A stretch of DNA of 64,000 nt from Trichomonas vaginalis G3 (lineage: Eukaryota > Parabasalia > Trichomonadida > Trichomonadidae): contig NC_067205.1 in NCBI RefSeq assembly GCF_026262505.1, forward strand, positions 25,301,693 through 25,365,692, read 5' to 3'. The number at the start of each line of letters is the position of its first letter. The first letter of the stretch is position 1. This document shows, piece by piece, positions 55,500-64,000 of the stretch. Position numbers and translations under genes: made by a program. The notes under the pieces were generated by a model. That model made no database searches, had not been told where the DNA came from, and saw nothing but the letters and a program-made list of their open reading frames with translations.

Positions 55500-56360
55500 A
55501 TGCTTCAGGTTGAAAAACAAAGAACAAAAGTAGTAGATACAAAACCGTTAGACTATATCTTTACAAATGCTGGTAGGACTATTTCAGATGAAGAAATTTC
55601 ATCCCGAGCATACAGGTTTGACTATCCAATTCGTTGGCTTCAAAGTCCTTCAGATGCAAAGGCAATAGGATTTAGAAGAGTTTTGTTTTCAAATAGAACT
55701 AACGCATTTATGTTCGCAGTATATTTTCATGGGCAGTATAAAGGTTCTGATGGTCTAATAGACAAATTTGACGAAATGAGAATCTTTACAGTTCGTTCAG
55801 ACGAAAGTCTTGAGAAAACTCTAAATGACTTTCAAACTCAAATGAACAAATACTATTGGGAATTTCAAGAAAATACGACTCTTTACTAAATGGAACATAC
55901 TATCTGAAACTAGAATATGACAAGATGAACTCCACCGTTTCATTTCAAAAGATTGAAATTAACCCTCCAAGAGATACACAGTTTTTATTTTGGAAAGTAG
56001 ACAAACGTTCTTGGGCACAATTTCTTCGGTTACTAAACCAGAACGAACCATTACCACCAGATGGTCCGTTTAAATTTATACCTCCACCAGCAGATTTGAC
56101 AGTTTATAGAAATGTGTTCGACCCTCAAAATGTTATGTGCCATGCAAGTTTCAGTTCAAGCAACAATGGTTTTCTATGTATCGGTAAGGACTTTTATGAC
56201 TTTGCTTCTAAATTCTACGAACCACCTAGTAACAGTTTCTCTGACTTTCAAGTTTTGGTTCACAACAAATGGTGTGCAGCATATTATTCCATTGTACTAT
56301 GACTTTTATCTCGAATTGTCTTTCATATACAACTACGGAAAAGTGCTGAAAAAGTATTGA
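55500..56360 (+). pseudogene. Element protein family A, copy 2, apparently broken
   Basis: Related to the 50419-51267 protein: shared phrases are YRFDYPIRWL and KAIGFRR near the start and FLCIGKDFYDFASKFYEPP towards the end. It appears broken, with about two interruptions. Its presence on the opposite strand of the same element suggests duplication or acquisition from another Maverick. Confidence 0.6.
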
Positions 56361-56365
56361 AAAAT

Positions 56366-58440
56366 AAAGTTTAGGTGGAGCCAGGTCCCTCGGTCCCTCG
56401 GTCCCTCGGTTAAACGAACTTCTCTGAAAAAATGAGACAACATGACATTTTGACAACAGTCCAGGAAATAAACTTCATCGTACATGTTTTGTCAAGACTT
56501 CATCGTATATGTTTTGTCAAACATGAACGTATATGTTTTGTCATGACTTCTTCGTAAATGTTTTGTCAAACATGAACGTACATGTTTTGTCAAGACTTCT
56601 TCGTAAATGTTTTGAAGAACTGAAGGTGCTACCATGTTACCATGTGCTACCAGGTAATTTAACTTCTCTGAAAAAATGAGACAACATGACATTTTGACAA
56701 CAGTCCAGGAAATAAACTTCTTCTTCGTAAATGTTTTGTCATGACTTCATCGTAATGAGCGTAAATGACCCAAAAATATATTTTAGGTGAAGTGGTGAGA
56801 TCTCACCTCTTTTCTCACCTCTTTTTTCACCCGTTGAATTTTCATGACTTCTTCTTCGTATATGTTTTGTCAAGACTTCTTCGTATATGTTTTTTCACGA
56901 TTTCAGGGATTTTTTTTACGAAGTGCAAAAGTTCTCTTCGTAAAAATATAACAGTTATATAATGATTTTTGGTCATTTTTTCACGATTTCAGGGATTTTT
57001 TTTACGAAGTGCAAAAGTTCTCTTCGTAAAAATATAACAGTTATATAATGATTTTTGGTCATTTTTTCACGATTTCAGGGATTTTTTTACGAAGTGCAAA
57101 AGTTCTCTTCGTAAAAATATAACAGTTATATAATGATTTTTGGTCATTTTTTTCAGCAAAAATATATTTTAGGTGGAACCAGGTCCCTCGGTCCCTCGGT
57201 CCCTCGGTCATTTTAACTTCTCTGAAAAAGTGTGACAACATGACATTTAGACAACAACACAGGAAATAAACTTCTTCGTACATGTTTTGTCATGACTTCA
57301 TCGTACATGTTTTGTCAAGACTTCTTCGTATATGTTTTGTCAAGACTTCTTCGTATATGTTTTGTCATGACTTCTTCATCGTAATGAGCGTAAATCAGAC
57401 AAAAATATATTTTAGGTGAAGTGGTGAGATCTCACCTCTTTTCTCACCTGTTTTCTCACCTGTTGAATTTTCATGACTTCTTCATCGTAAATGTTTTGTC
57501 AAGGTTTCATCGTAAATGTTTTGTCAAGACTTCTTCATCGTAAATGTTTTGTCAAGGTTTCATCGTAAATGTTTTGTCAAGACTTCTTCATCGTAAATGT
57601 TTTGTCAAGACTTCTTCGTATATGTTTTGTCATGACTTCTTCATCGTAAATGTTTTGTCAAGACTTCATCGTAATGAGCGTAAATCAGACAAAAATATAT
57701 TTTAGGTGAAGTGGTGAGATCTCACCTCTTTTCTCACCTGTTGAATTTTCATGACTTCTTCGTAAATGTTTTGTCAAGGTTTCATCGTATATGTTTTGTC
57801 AAGACTTCTTCGTATATGTTTTGTCAAGACTTCATCGTACATGTTTTGTCAAGACTTCTTCGTATATGTTTTGTCAAGACTTCTTCGTATATGCTTTTGT
57901 CAAACATGAACGTAAATGTTTTGTCAAGACTTCTTCATCGTAAATGTTTTGTCAAGACTTCTTCGTATATGTTTTGTCATGACTTCTTCATCGTAAATGT
58001 TTTGTCAAGACTTCATCGTAATGAGCGTAAATCAGACAAAAATATATTTTAGGTGAAGTGGTGAGATCTCACCTCTTTTCTCACCTGTTGAATTTTCATG
58101 ACTTCTTCGTAAATGTTTTGTCAAGGTTTCATCGTATATGTTTTGTCAAGACTTCTTCGTATATGTTTTGTCAAGACTTCTTCGTATATGTTTTGTCATG
58201 ACTTCTTCGTATATGTTTTGTCAAGACTTCATCGTACATGTTTTGTCAAGACTTCTTCGTATATGTTTTGTCAAGACTTCATCGTACATGTTTTGTCAAG
58301 ACTTCTTCGTATATGTTTTGTCAAGACTTCTTCGTATATGCTTTTGTCAAACATGAACGTAAATGTTTTGTCATGACTTCTTCGTATATGTTTTGTCAAG
58401 ACTTCATCGTACATGTTTTGTCACCCGTTGAATTTTGTAT
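56366..58440 (+). repeat. Composite minisatellite array, left side
   Basis: Built from several units. Unit A is 25 bp (GTTTTGTCAAGACTTCTTCG plus TATAT, with variants TACAT and TCATCG) and occurs dozens of times. Unit B is about 88 bp (CACGATTTCAGGGATTTTTT, then a TACGAAGTGCAAAAG/CTTCGTA stem) and occurs three times at 56890-57150. Unit C carries three GGTCCCTC repeats at 56380 and 57180. Unit D contains GGTGAGATCTCACC four times. The frames across it are shadows of the repeats. Confidence 0.9.
56890..57300 (+). repeat. Left arm of a ~400-bp inverted repeat
   Basis: Three B units, the triple GGTCCCTC block and the following TTAACTTCTCTGAAAAAG sequence match 60405-60890 in inverted orientation with few differences. 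Between the arms lies about 3.1 kb with a single gene (58615-59523). Confidence 0.85.
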
Positions 58441-58446
58441 AAAAAG

Positions 58447-58470
58447 CAACCGCCGGAATTCCGGCGGTTG
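58447..58470. repeat. 24-bp perfect GC-rich palindrome
   Basis: CAACCGCCGGAA and its exact complement are joined directly at AATT. GC-rich in an AT-rich region, it could form a hairpin terminator for the array transcript, or a protein site. It lies 145 bp before the 58615 gene. Confidence 0.85.
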
Positions 58471-58614
58471 GTATATTCTTCACAAAATGCTTGTTTTGAG
58501 GTCGAGCCACTTTTGGCTCCACCGTATTTTTCAACCAAAACTCATGAATTTTCCCGAAATAAAAAATAAAGTTAGTTTTTTTAAAAAAATATTTTTTATT
58601 TTTATTGTAAGAAC

Positions 58615-59523
58615 ATGTTAGCAACAACAGCACCAAACTCGTTAGTCATGAACCCAACTTCAATGTTAGTAGAGATGAAAAGCTTCATTCCTTCTTCATA
58701 TACTTTCGAAACAGAAATCCAGAAGATAAAGCAAGAACTTTTAACAAGTACTTTGGACTGTTGTGCGAAAGATGAAACAAATGAAGAATATCTTTATGAC
58801 ATGCAGGATATTATTGACCATTTACCTAAACTTCCTGAAATACAACAACAAAAGCTTACTATTCCTGAATTCGATGAAATAGAAGTCAGACCAACCGACT
58901 CAGTAGAAATAAAGAAGTTCATACGTAAGAGTAACTATGAGTTTCTTGGATTTCATTGCAACCACAAAGTCATGGACAAAGACTGCGATATGGTATATGT
59001 CATTGACATATATAAATCTGAAGAATTTAAGACCTACGACAACTTTGTTTCGTTAGTTGCTGAATGTGTATGGCAGATAAGAGATAAAGATAAAAGAGGT
59101 AAAGTATGGAACGAACAAATAAAACCAGCAACTTTTAAGTTAAAGAAAACCATTGACGCTATAGTTGTACTTGCAGGTCAAATTTCAATGTACAATGCTA
59201 AAATGAACCCACAATGTTCAAAATGTAAAGCAGCAATGAGGAAATATAACTACTCCGTCAAAGAGATAGAAAGAATGAGAAACGACTATGCTGACTTAAA
59301 GAAAGAAGTAGAGAAACCAGCAGAAGATAAAATGGACATGTTGACATTTCTAAACAAAAACTATCCAACAGCTGACGATTTCCTTCTTTCAGATGTCAAG
59401 AAGAAATATAAAGAAACTTTCGGCATTGTGAAAACTTTTGACATACTAAAAGAAGAAATCGAAGCTACGAAATTGTTTAGGATTTCAAATATACATCGTA
59501 CAATTCATGTAAGACGCTTGTGA
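58615..59523 (+). CDS. Element protein of unknown function, 302 residues
   Basis: Not recognised. The centre holds CNHKVMDKDCDMVYVIDIY and WQIRDKDKRGKVWNEQIKP; near residue 200 CSKCKAAMRK suggests a small zinc site. Residues 215-245 form a charged coiled coil, and the end is basic. The promoter block GTTAGTTTTTTTAAAAAAAT, followed by ATTTTTTATTTT, is shared with the genes at 60959 and 61659. It is the only gene between the two arms of the inverted repeat, and its 3' end runs straight into the right-hand array. Confidence 0.6.
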   Translation: MLATTAPNSLVMNPTSMLVEMKSFIPSSYTFETEIQKIKQELLTSTLDCCAKDETNEEYLYDMQDIIDHLPKLPEIQQQKLTIPEFDEIEVRPTDSVEIKKFIRKSNYEFLGFHCNHKVMDKDCDMVYVIDIYKSEEFKTYDNFVSLVAECVWQIRDKDKRGKVWNEQIKPATFKLKKTIDAIVVLAGQISMYNAKMNPQCSKCKAAMRKYNYSVKEIERMRNDYADLKKEVEKPAEDKMDMLTFLNKNYPTADDFLLSDVKKKYKETFGIVKTFDILKEEIEATKLFRISNIHRTIHVRRL

Positions 59524-60900
59524 AAAAGAGGTGAGAAAAGAGGTGAGAAAAGAGGTGAGATCTCACCTCTTCACCTAAAATATATTTTTACGAAGAGAAC
59601 TTTTACACTTCGTAAAAAAAATCCCTGAAATCATATCTTTTATACAAAATTCAAGAGGTGAGAAAACAGGTGAGAAAAGAGGTTAGATCTCACCTCTTCA
59701 CCTAAAATATATTTTTACGAAGAGAACTTTTACACTTCGTAAAAAAAATCCCTGAAATCATATCTTTTATACAAAATTCAAGAGGTGAGAAAACAGGTGA
59801 GAAAAGAGGTTAGATCTCACCTCTTCACCTAAAATATTTTTTTATTGAATTCTGTATAAAATTCTGAGTAAAATGACCTATGGAACACATACTTTTTCAG
59901 TAAGGACATATGGGGTGAAAAAAGAGGTGAAAAAACGGGTGAGATCTCACCTCTTCACCTAAAATATATTTTTGCTGAGTAAAATGACCAAATTTCATTA
60001 TATAACTGTATTTTTTTGACGAAGAGAACTTTTACACTTCGTAAAAAAAATCCCTGAAGTCTTGACAAAACATATACGAAGAAGTTTATTTCCTGTGTTG
60101 TTGTCAAAATGTCATGTTGTCACCATTTTCAAAAAGATGTTAGTTGACCGAGGGACCGAGGGACCTGGTGACCGAGTGACACCTAAAAACCATCTACCCT
60201 AAAATATATTTTTGTCTGATTTACACTCATTTCGATGAAGTCTTGACAAAACATATACGATGAAGTTTATTTCCTGGACTGTTGTCAAAATGTCATGTTG
60301 TCACCATTTTCAAAAAGATGTTAGTTGACCTGGTAGCACATGGTAGCATGGTAGCACCTACAGTTCTTCACCTAAAATATATTTTTTACGAAGAGAACTT
60401 TGACAAAACATATACGATGAAGTTTATTTCCTGGACTGTTGTCAAAATGTCATGTTGTCACACTTTTTCAGAGAAGTTAAAATGACCGAGGGACCGAGGG
60501 ACCGAGGGACCTGGTTCCACCTAAAATATATTTTTGCTGAAAAAAATGACCAAAAATCATTATATAACTGTTATATTTTTACGAAGAGAACTTTTGCACT
60601 TCGTAAAAAAAATCCCTGAAATCGTGAAAAAATGACCAAAAATCATTATATAACTGTTATATTTTTACGAAGAGAACTTTTGCACTTCGTAAAAAAAATC
60701 CCTGAAATCGTAAAAAAATGACCAAATTTCATGATATAACTGTTATTTTTTTACGAAGAGAACTTTGACACTTCGTAAAAAAATCCCTGAAATCGTGAAA
60801 AAATGACCAAATTTCATTATATAACTGTTATTTTTTTACGAAGAGAACTTTTGCACTTCGTAAAAAAAATCCCTGAAATCATATCTTTTATACAAAATAA
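59524..60900 (-). repeat. Composite minisatellite array, right side, inverted to the left one
   Basis: Contains the reverse complements of the units seen at 56366-58440. Tandem about 130-bp units start with GAGGTGAGAAAAGAGGTGAG and include the palindrome GAGGTGAGATCTCACCTC and TACGAAGAGAACTTTTACAC; then come C, A and four B units up to 60890. One A-type stretch near 60060 still carries GTCTTGACAAAACATATACG. Confidence 0.9.
60405..60890 (-). repeat. Right arm of the ~400-bp inverted repeat
   Basis: The inverted partner of 56890-57300: triple GGGACCGAG block at 60484-60512 followed by four B units. The right arm has one B unit more than the left. Confidence 0.85.
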
Positions 60901-60958
60901 AAAAATAACGTTAGTTTTTTTAAAAAAATATTTTTTATTTTGTATGTAAAGACAGAAA

Positions 60959-61570
60959 ATGACAAACACTGAGTTTGAAACAGTTAGAAAGATAGACAAT
61001 AACACCAAAATGGTTAGAATAGGTGATTTAAACGTAAGATACTCAAAGAAATACAACAAATATTCTTTGTCAGACATTCTAACACCATCTGGAAAGAGAG
61101 CAAAGGACTGGGTTAGAAATGCTTCAACTCAGAAAATTTTGACAAGAAATCCTGAGCTTTTGATATCGGTAAGATTCTATGGAACTACAGCATATCTTAT
61201 AGACAAAAGTCTTATACCAATAGTTTTGTTATGGTTAGACCCAGTTGTTGGATATAACTTCATAACATATGGTTCATTCGATACGGAACGTTGCAGTGAA
61301 GGCTTACTTTACATCGTTCAGAAACCGAAGGACTTCAATACAAAGAGATATAAGATAGGAAGAACATATAATATAACTAAAAGATATGACAGTATAGTCA
61401 ATAGAGTTAAGGTTGTGTTTGTTAACGATATGAGAGCTGCTGAAACAGAACTGCTTGAAGTTTTTGAGAAAATGTATGGTGCTCCCATAAAAGGTAAAGA
61501 AACGTTTGAAGTAGATGAGATAGATAAAGCTATAAAATTATTTGACGAAGTTGCTGAAAAATACATGTAA
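60959..61570 (+). CDS. KilA-N-like plus T5orf172 (GIY-YIG) protein
   Basis: 203 residues. Residues about 15-105 resemble a KilA-N DNA-binding domain (RAKDWVRNASTQKILTR, then LIDKSLIPIVLLWLDP). Residues about 115-172 match the T5orf172 domain of the GIY-YIG superfamily: GLLYIVQKPKD, RYKIGRTYNITKRY, and Glu169 region LLEVFEKMYG. This fusion is a hallmark of phages and large DNA viruses. A role in DNA binding or regulation is likely; nuclease activity is uncertain. The promoter block is shared with the next gene, 89 bp downstream. Confidence 0.78.
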   Translation: MTNTEFETVRKIDNNTKMVRIGDLNVRYSKKYNKYSLSDILTPSGKRAKDWVRNASTQKILTRNPELLISVRFYGTTAYLIDKSLIPIVLLWLDPVVGYNFITYGSFDTERCSEGLLYIVQKPKDFNTKRYKIGRTYNITKRYDSIVNRVKVVFVNDMRAAETELLEVFEKMYGAPIKGKETFEVDEIDKAIKLFDEVAEKYM

Positions 61571-61658
61571 AGCGTTTATTTTTGGTCTTTTGTGAAAGTA
61601 AGAAAATAACGCTAATTTTTTATAAAATATTTTTTTTATTTTGTATGTAAAGACAGAA

Positions 61659-62438
61659 ATGACAACAACAGAGAACACAACAACTGCTATCGTTCATGAA
61701 GCCATAAATGAAGAATACGAGTGGGTTCAGTTAAACAAACAACTCCGTCTCATTCGTTCGGTCAAAGATGACATGTACCAAATGCAAAGTATTTTGACAG
61801 CATGTTTTGCTCCAGATACCAAACATACAGACGACTGGTTCAGAAACCAAAGCACACAAGAACTCCTCAGTGAGTTCGAACATGTAGAACTTAAAAAGAT
61901 GTACCAAGACAGACAAAACTTACCATCACATCTAAAAGGTATATATGTTCATAAGTTCCTAGTTAGTTCAATAGCAATGTGGGCTTCACCTCGTTATGCA
62001 ATCTACATACTTATGCTACTTGACGAACTTTGTACAAAGCAGAGAGAAGATATGATGAAAGAAGACAAAAACATACAGAAAAGAATACCACGTTCGGTAC
62101 CAAAAGGAAAGGAAAAGAACTATAAGTATATGATTTATACTGAAGAGATGGAAAATGAAGAAGACAGAGATATGGTTATGTTGCATTTAGTCAGAAGAAA
62201 CAACAAAAGCTTTTACGACCTTGCTAAGATTTACAAATCTAACAGAAATTGGTTCTATCGCGAAAACTTACCGATTTCAATGACACCAAATGAAGATGTG
62301 AAACAAATAGTTCAAGATACTTTACCTCAAACACACTATGATATTAAAGGTTGTACAATACTTACCTTCAAAGAAGATTTGCCATTGTTAAAGGAAAAAA
62401 TAACAGAGTATTTTGACAACTTCAAACAAGTAGAGTAG
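61659..62438 (+). CDS. KilA-N-like protein
   Basis: 259 residues from the ATG at 61659. Residues about 50-115 resemble a KilA-N domain: TDDWFRNQSTQELLSEFEH, then SHLKGIYVHKFLVSSIAMWA and SPRYAIYILMLLDEL, the usual end of that domain. The C-terminal 140 residues are charged, with KGKEKNYKYMIYTEEMENEE and a strand-rich end, like the C-terminal modules found after KilA-N in large DNA viruses. Probably a DNA-binding regulator. The leader TTTTGTATGTAAAGACAGAAATG is nearly identical to that of the 60959 gene. Confidence 0.75.
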   Translation: MTTTENTTTAIVHEAINEEYEWVQLNKQLRLIRSVKDDMYQMQSILTACFAPDTKHTDDWFRNQSTQELLSEFEHVELKKMYQDRQNLPSHLKGIYVHKFLVSSIAMWASPRYAIYILMLLDELCTKQREDMMKEDKNIQKRIPRSVPKGKEKNYKYMIYTEEMENEEDRDMVMLHLVRRNNKSFYDLAKIYKSNRNWFYRENLPISMTPNEDVKQIVQDTLPQTHYDIKGCTILTFKEDLPLLKEKITEYFDNFKQVE

Positions 62439-62508
62439 ATGAACCATTTATTTTTGGTCTTGACTTCAGATGGCTCAGGTAGCTCTAGATGGTAAATTGG
62501 CTTGTCAA

Positions 62509-62950
62509 ATCCTTCTGGCATTCCGAGTCCTTCCTTCTGGCATTCCGAGTCCTTCCTTCTGGCATTCCGAGTCCTTCCTTCCGACAGGAAAAGTCCTTCC
62601 TTCCGACAGGAAAAGTCCTTCCTTCCGACAGGAAAAGTTTTTCTTTCCGACAGGAAAAGTTTTTCTTTCCGACAGGAAAAGTTTTTCTTTCCAACAGGAA
62701 AAGTTTTTCCAGTTGTCCGTCCGTAAACCATTCAAATTTTCGAAAATTGAGAACTTTTTGGTCGAACTTCAGAAAAAGTTTTTCCTTCCGACAGGAAAAG
62801 TTTTTCTTTCCGACAGGAAAAGTTTTTCTTTCCGACAGGAAAAGTTTTTCTTTCCGACAGGAAAAGTCCTTCCTTCCGACAGGAAAAGTTTTTCTTTCCG
62901 ACAGGAAAAGTCCTTCCTTCCAACAGGAAAAGTCCTTCCTTCCGACAGGA
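62509..62950. repeat. 22-bp minisatellite
   Basis: About 18 units of 22 bp: three to four start CTTCTGGCATTCCGAGTCC, the rest are variants of CCGACAGGAAAAG plus TCCTTCCTT or TTTTTCTTT. A unique stretch at 62706-62775 interrupts it. All six frames are open over long distances because of the repeat, so these frames are not genes. Confidence 0.92.
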
Positions 62951-63053
62951 CACAAACGAATGTCCGACGTACCACCAACCGAGTCCATTCCAAAGCCAGA
63001 AGAACCGAAAGCTGCAGAACCACAACAGACTAAGACTAAAACACTTACATTTT

Positions 63054-63929
63054 TTACGCTTGACTTTTTACAATTTGAACTTTGTTCGCGTAGATATGAA
63101 TTCTGAAAGAAGTATGAGGGTCTTGTATGACTTTGTACTTCTCCCATAGTTCATGTCTGTCAAACTTACCTGCCATGGACTCTTTCATAAGTTCCATGAA
63201 ATCGTCTTCGGACAATCCGGGGAAAAGTACAATGTCAGTAAGTATTCTCTTTACATCCTTACTTAAACTCTTTGCTGTCTGTACACAAATGACAACAGAG
63301 ATGTTGAAGTGTCTGAGCTTCTTAAGAATTCGACACATATCTTGTTCTCTGTTCTTTAACAAAGGATGAGAGGCGAAATCATCTAAGATAAGAAGACATC
63401 TGTGAGGGTAAGTCTTCCAATCGTAAGATTGCAATTTCTTCGAAATGTATTCTATCTCTTTCTGTTTGTTTCTGAAGTGTTTCTTCTCTAATATTCTCTG
63501 CATTTCCTCATTTGGGTCTTTAAACTTCGAATTGACATACTCATTTATAGCATTGTACTTCAAAACTCTTCTTTGGTACTTCTTTATCCAATCTAACAAC
63601 TCAGAGTCTTTTATACATACTAACTTAGACTTCTTTATAATATCTTTGAACGAATTTACGGTTTGGTCAAATTGACCAGAAGTACTACAAATAACAACTA
63701 ACTCATAGAATGGGTTCTTCTCATCTAGTTCTTGTTGTTGTGCAGCCATTTTAAGATAAGTGAAAGTCTTACCCGACCCAGGTGGTGCAATTAGACCTGT
63801 TATACCATTCTGAGCAAATAAGAACTTGTCATGTATGGGTTTTATCTGAGCATTTTCTAATTTCACCTTGTTCTTATTTAAAACATTCTCAAATTTTTTG
63901 TCAATGTCAGCAAACTTTTTTTCTAACAT
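63054..63929 (-). CDS. A32/FtsK-HerA-type genome-packaging ATPase
   Basis: 291 residues. Walker A is APPGSGKT (48-55), preceded by the hydrophobic strand ITGLI; Walker B is CLLILDDF (178-185); a sensor-like HFNISVVICVQTAKSL lies near 212-227. This matches the packaging ATPase of Mavericks and nucleocytoplasmic large DNA viruses, which pumps DNA into the capsid. The gene faces the 22-bp minisatellite and is divergent from a gene starting at 63966. Confidence 0.88.
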   Translation of the reverse strand: MLEKKFADIDKKFENVLNKNKVKLENAQIKPIHDKFLFAQNGITGLIAPPGSGKTFTYLKMAAQQQELDEKNPFYELVVICSTSGQFDQTVNSFKDIIKKSKLVCIKDSELLDWIKKYQRRVLKYNAINEYVNSKFKDPNEEMQRILEKKHFRNKQKEIEYISKKLQSYDWKTYPHRCLLILDDFASHPLLKNREQDMCRILKKLRHFNISVVICVQTAKSLSKDVKRILTDIVLFPGLSEDDFMELMKESMAGKFDRHELWEKYKVIQDPHTSFRIHIYANKVQIVKSQA

Positions 63930-63965
63930 ATTTTTAGAAAAATTAAAATTTTTATCTTTTTGAAA

Positions 63966-64000
63966 ATGTCTAGCGATTTCGCCATCTATATTCGAGACAA
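63966..64000 (+). CDS. Start of a further element gene, cut by the window edge
   Basis: ATG at 63966 opens MSSDFAIYIRD and runs off the window. TTTTTATCTTTTTGAAA lies directly before it, the same A/T box type as for other element genes. Nothing more can be said. Confidence 0.45.
   Translation, partial: MSSDFAIYIRD

Larger units (their letters stand above)
42530..64000. mobile_element. Maverick/Polinton element, runs out of the window to the right
   Basis: Identified by the combination of a double-jelly-roll-type major capsid protein, an rve integrase and an A32/FtsK-like packaging ATPase, as known for Mavericks, which are very abundant in T. vaginalis. At least 21.5 kb is present. Genes lie on both strands in tight, often divergent pairs. 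The promoters are A/T boxes of the TTTTTAT type rather than host initiators. Most reading frames are open and long, which suggests a recent insertion; about four or five breaks are visible in three or four genes. The left edge is placed only roughly. Polymerase B and the cysteine protease were not seen and may lie past 64,000. Dense repeats at 56.4-60.9 kb may mark a nested or rearranged part. Confidence 0.9.

Noticed and set aside
57711-58621. Frames with repeated CFVKTSSYM-type peptides
   Set aside because: They follow the 25-bp minisatellite, which is not a multiple of three, and read the same repeat in several frames.
56366-62950. CRISPR-like array
   Set aside because: Units are direct minisatellites without unique spacers of constant length, in a eukaryotic context.
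62470-63147. Long open frames on both strands (SERKTFPVGKK- and LPTGKVLPSD-type)
   Set aside because: A 22-bp repeat without stops keeps all frames open; there is no gene-like composition.

Overview
The window looks like a chromosome segment of a parabasalid protist, most likely Trichomonas vaginalis. The DNA is AT-rich and the host genes are long, uninterrupted reading frames with no obvious introns. Start codons lie 6 to about 40 nt downstream of trichomonad initiators: TCA(C/T)TTT-type Inr sites at 5684, 12497, 22639, 31629, 34003 and 40405, and CCTTTT (M5-type) sites at 11393, 16681 and 35568. The right third is a Maverick/Polinton element, a class very abundant in that species. The species call is inference; the parabasalid call is stronger.

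Host part (1-42.5 kb). The first 3 kb is gene-poor and holds a possible TTAA-bounded repeat element. Then come a glycan-rich surface protein (3021-5660), a DUSP-UBL-USP deubiquitinase (6064-8064), a multi-pass transporter-like protein (8556-9710), ribosomal protein uL4 (10273-11385), a small membrane protein (11883-12488), an ER Hsp70/Grp170-like chaperone (12662-14386), an unidentified protein (14720-15775), ribosomal protein eL27 (16249-16668), an Ap4A phosphorylase/ATP adenylyltransferase (17257-18114), a TPR protein (18266-20131), two unidentified proteins (20657-23510), a 2460-residue BEACH-WD40 protein (23948-31330), phosphatidylserine synthase (31636-32976), an unidentified small protein (33475-33993), a tetraspan protein with a charged tail (35575-36894), a membrane-anchored phospholipase B-like protein (37861-39684) and an ABCB-type half transporter (40415-42199). 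These are ordinary housekeeping and membrane-traffic genes on both strands, without operons.

Element part (about 42.5 kb to the right edge, where it runs out of the window). A Maverick/Polinton supplies a major-capsid-like protein, a large coiled-coil/PQ-rich protein, a D12-type adenine methyltransferase-like gene, a phage-tail-fibre-like protein, an rve integrase, small amphipathic N-Gly proteins, two copies of a probable minor-capsid-like family, a T5orf172/KilA-N-like protein, a second KilA-N-like protein and an A32/FtsK-like packaging ATPase. No DNA polymerase B or adenain-type protease was seen; they may lie beyond 64,000. Most frames are open, so the copy looks young, with about four or five breaks in three or four genes. 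Between 56.4 and 60.9 kb lie dense minisatellites and inverted repeats around one gene, and 62.5-62.95 kb holds a 22-bp minisatellite.

Most interesting points: the bacteriophage-collar-type fibre gene in a eukaryotic Maverick; divergent element genes driven from gaps of only 16-18 bp; a cluster of five M3 (Myb-type) host promoter motifs in the element's main divergent promoter; covarying hairpin repeats beside the methyltransferase gene; and a 400-bp inverted repeat around one element gene.
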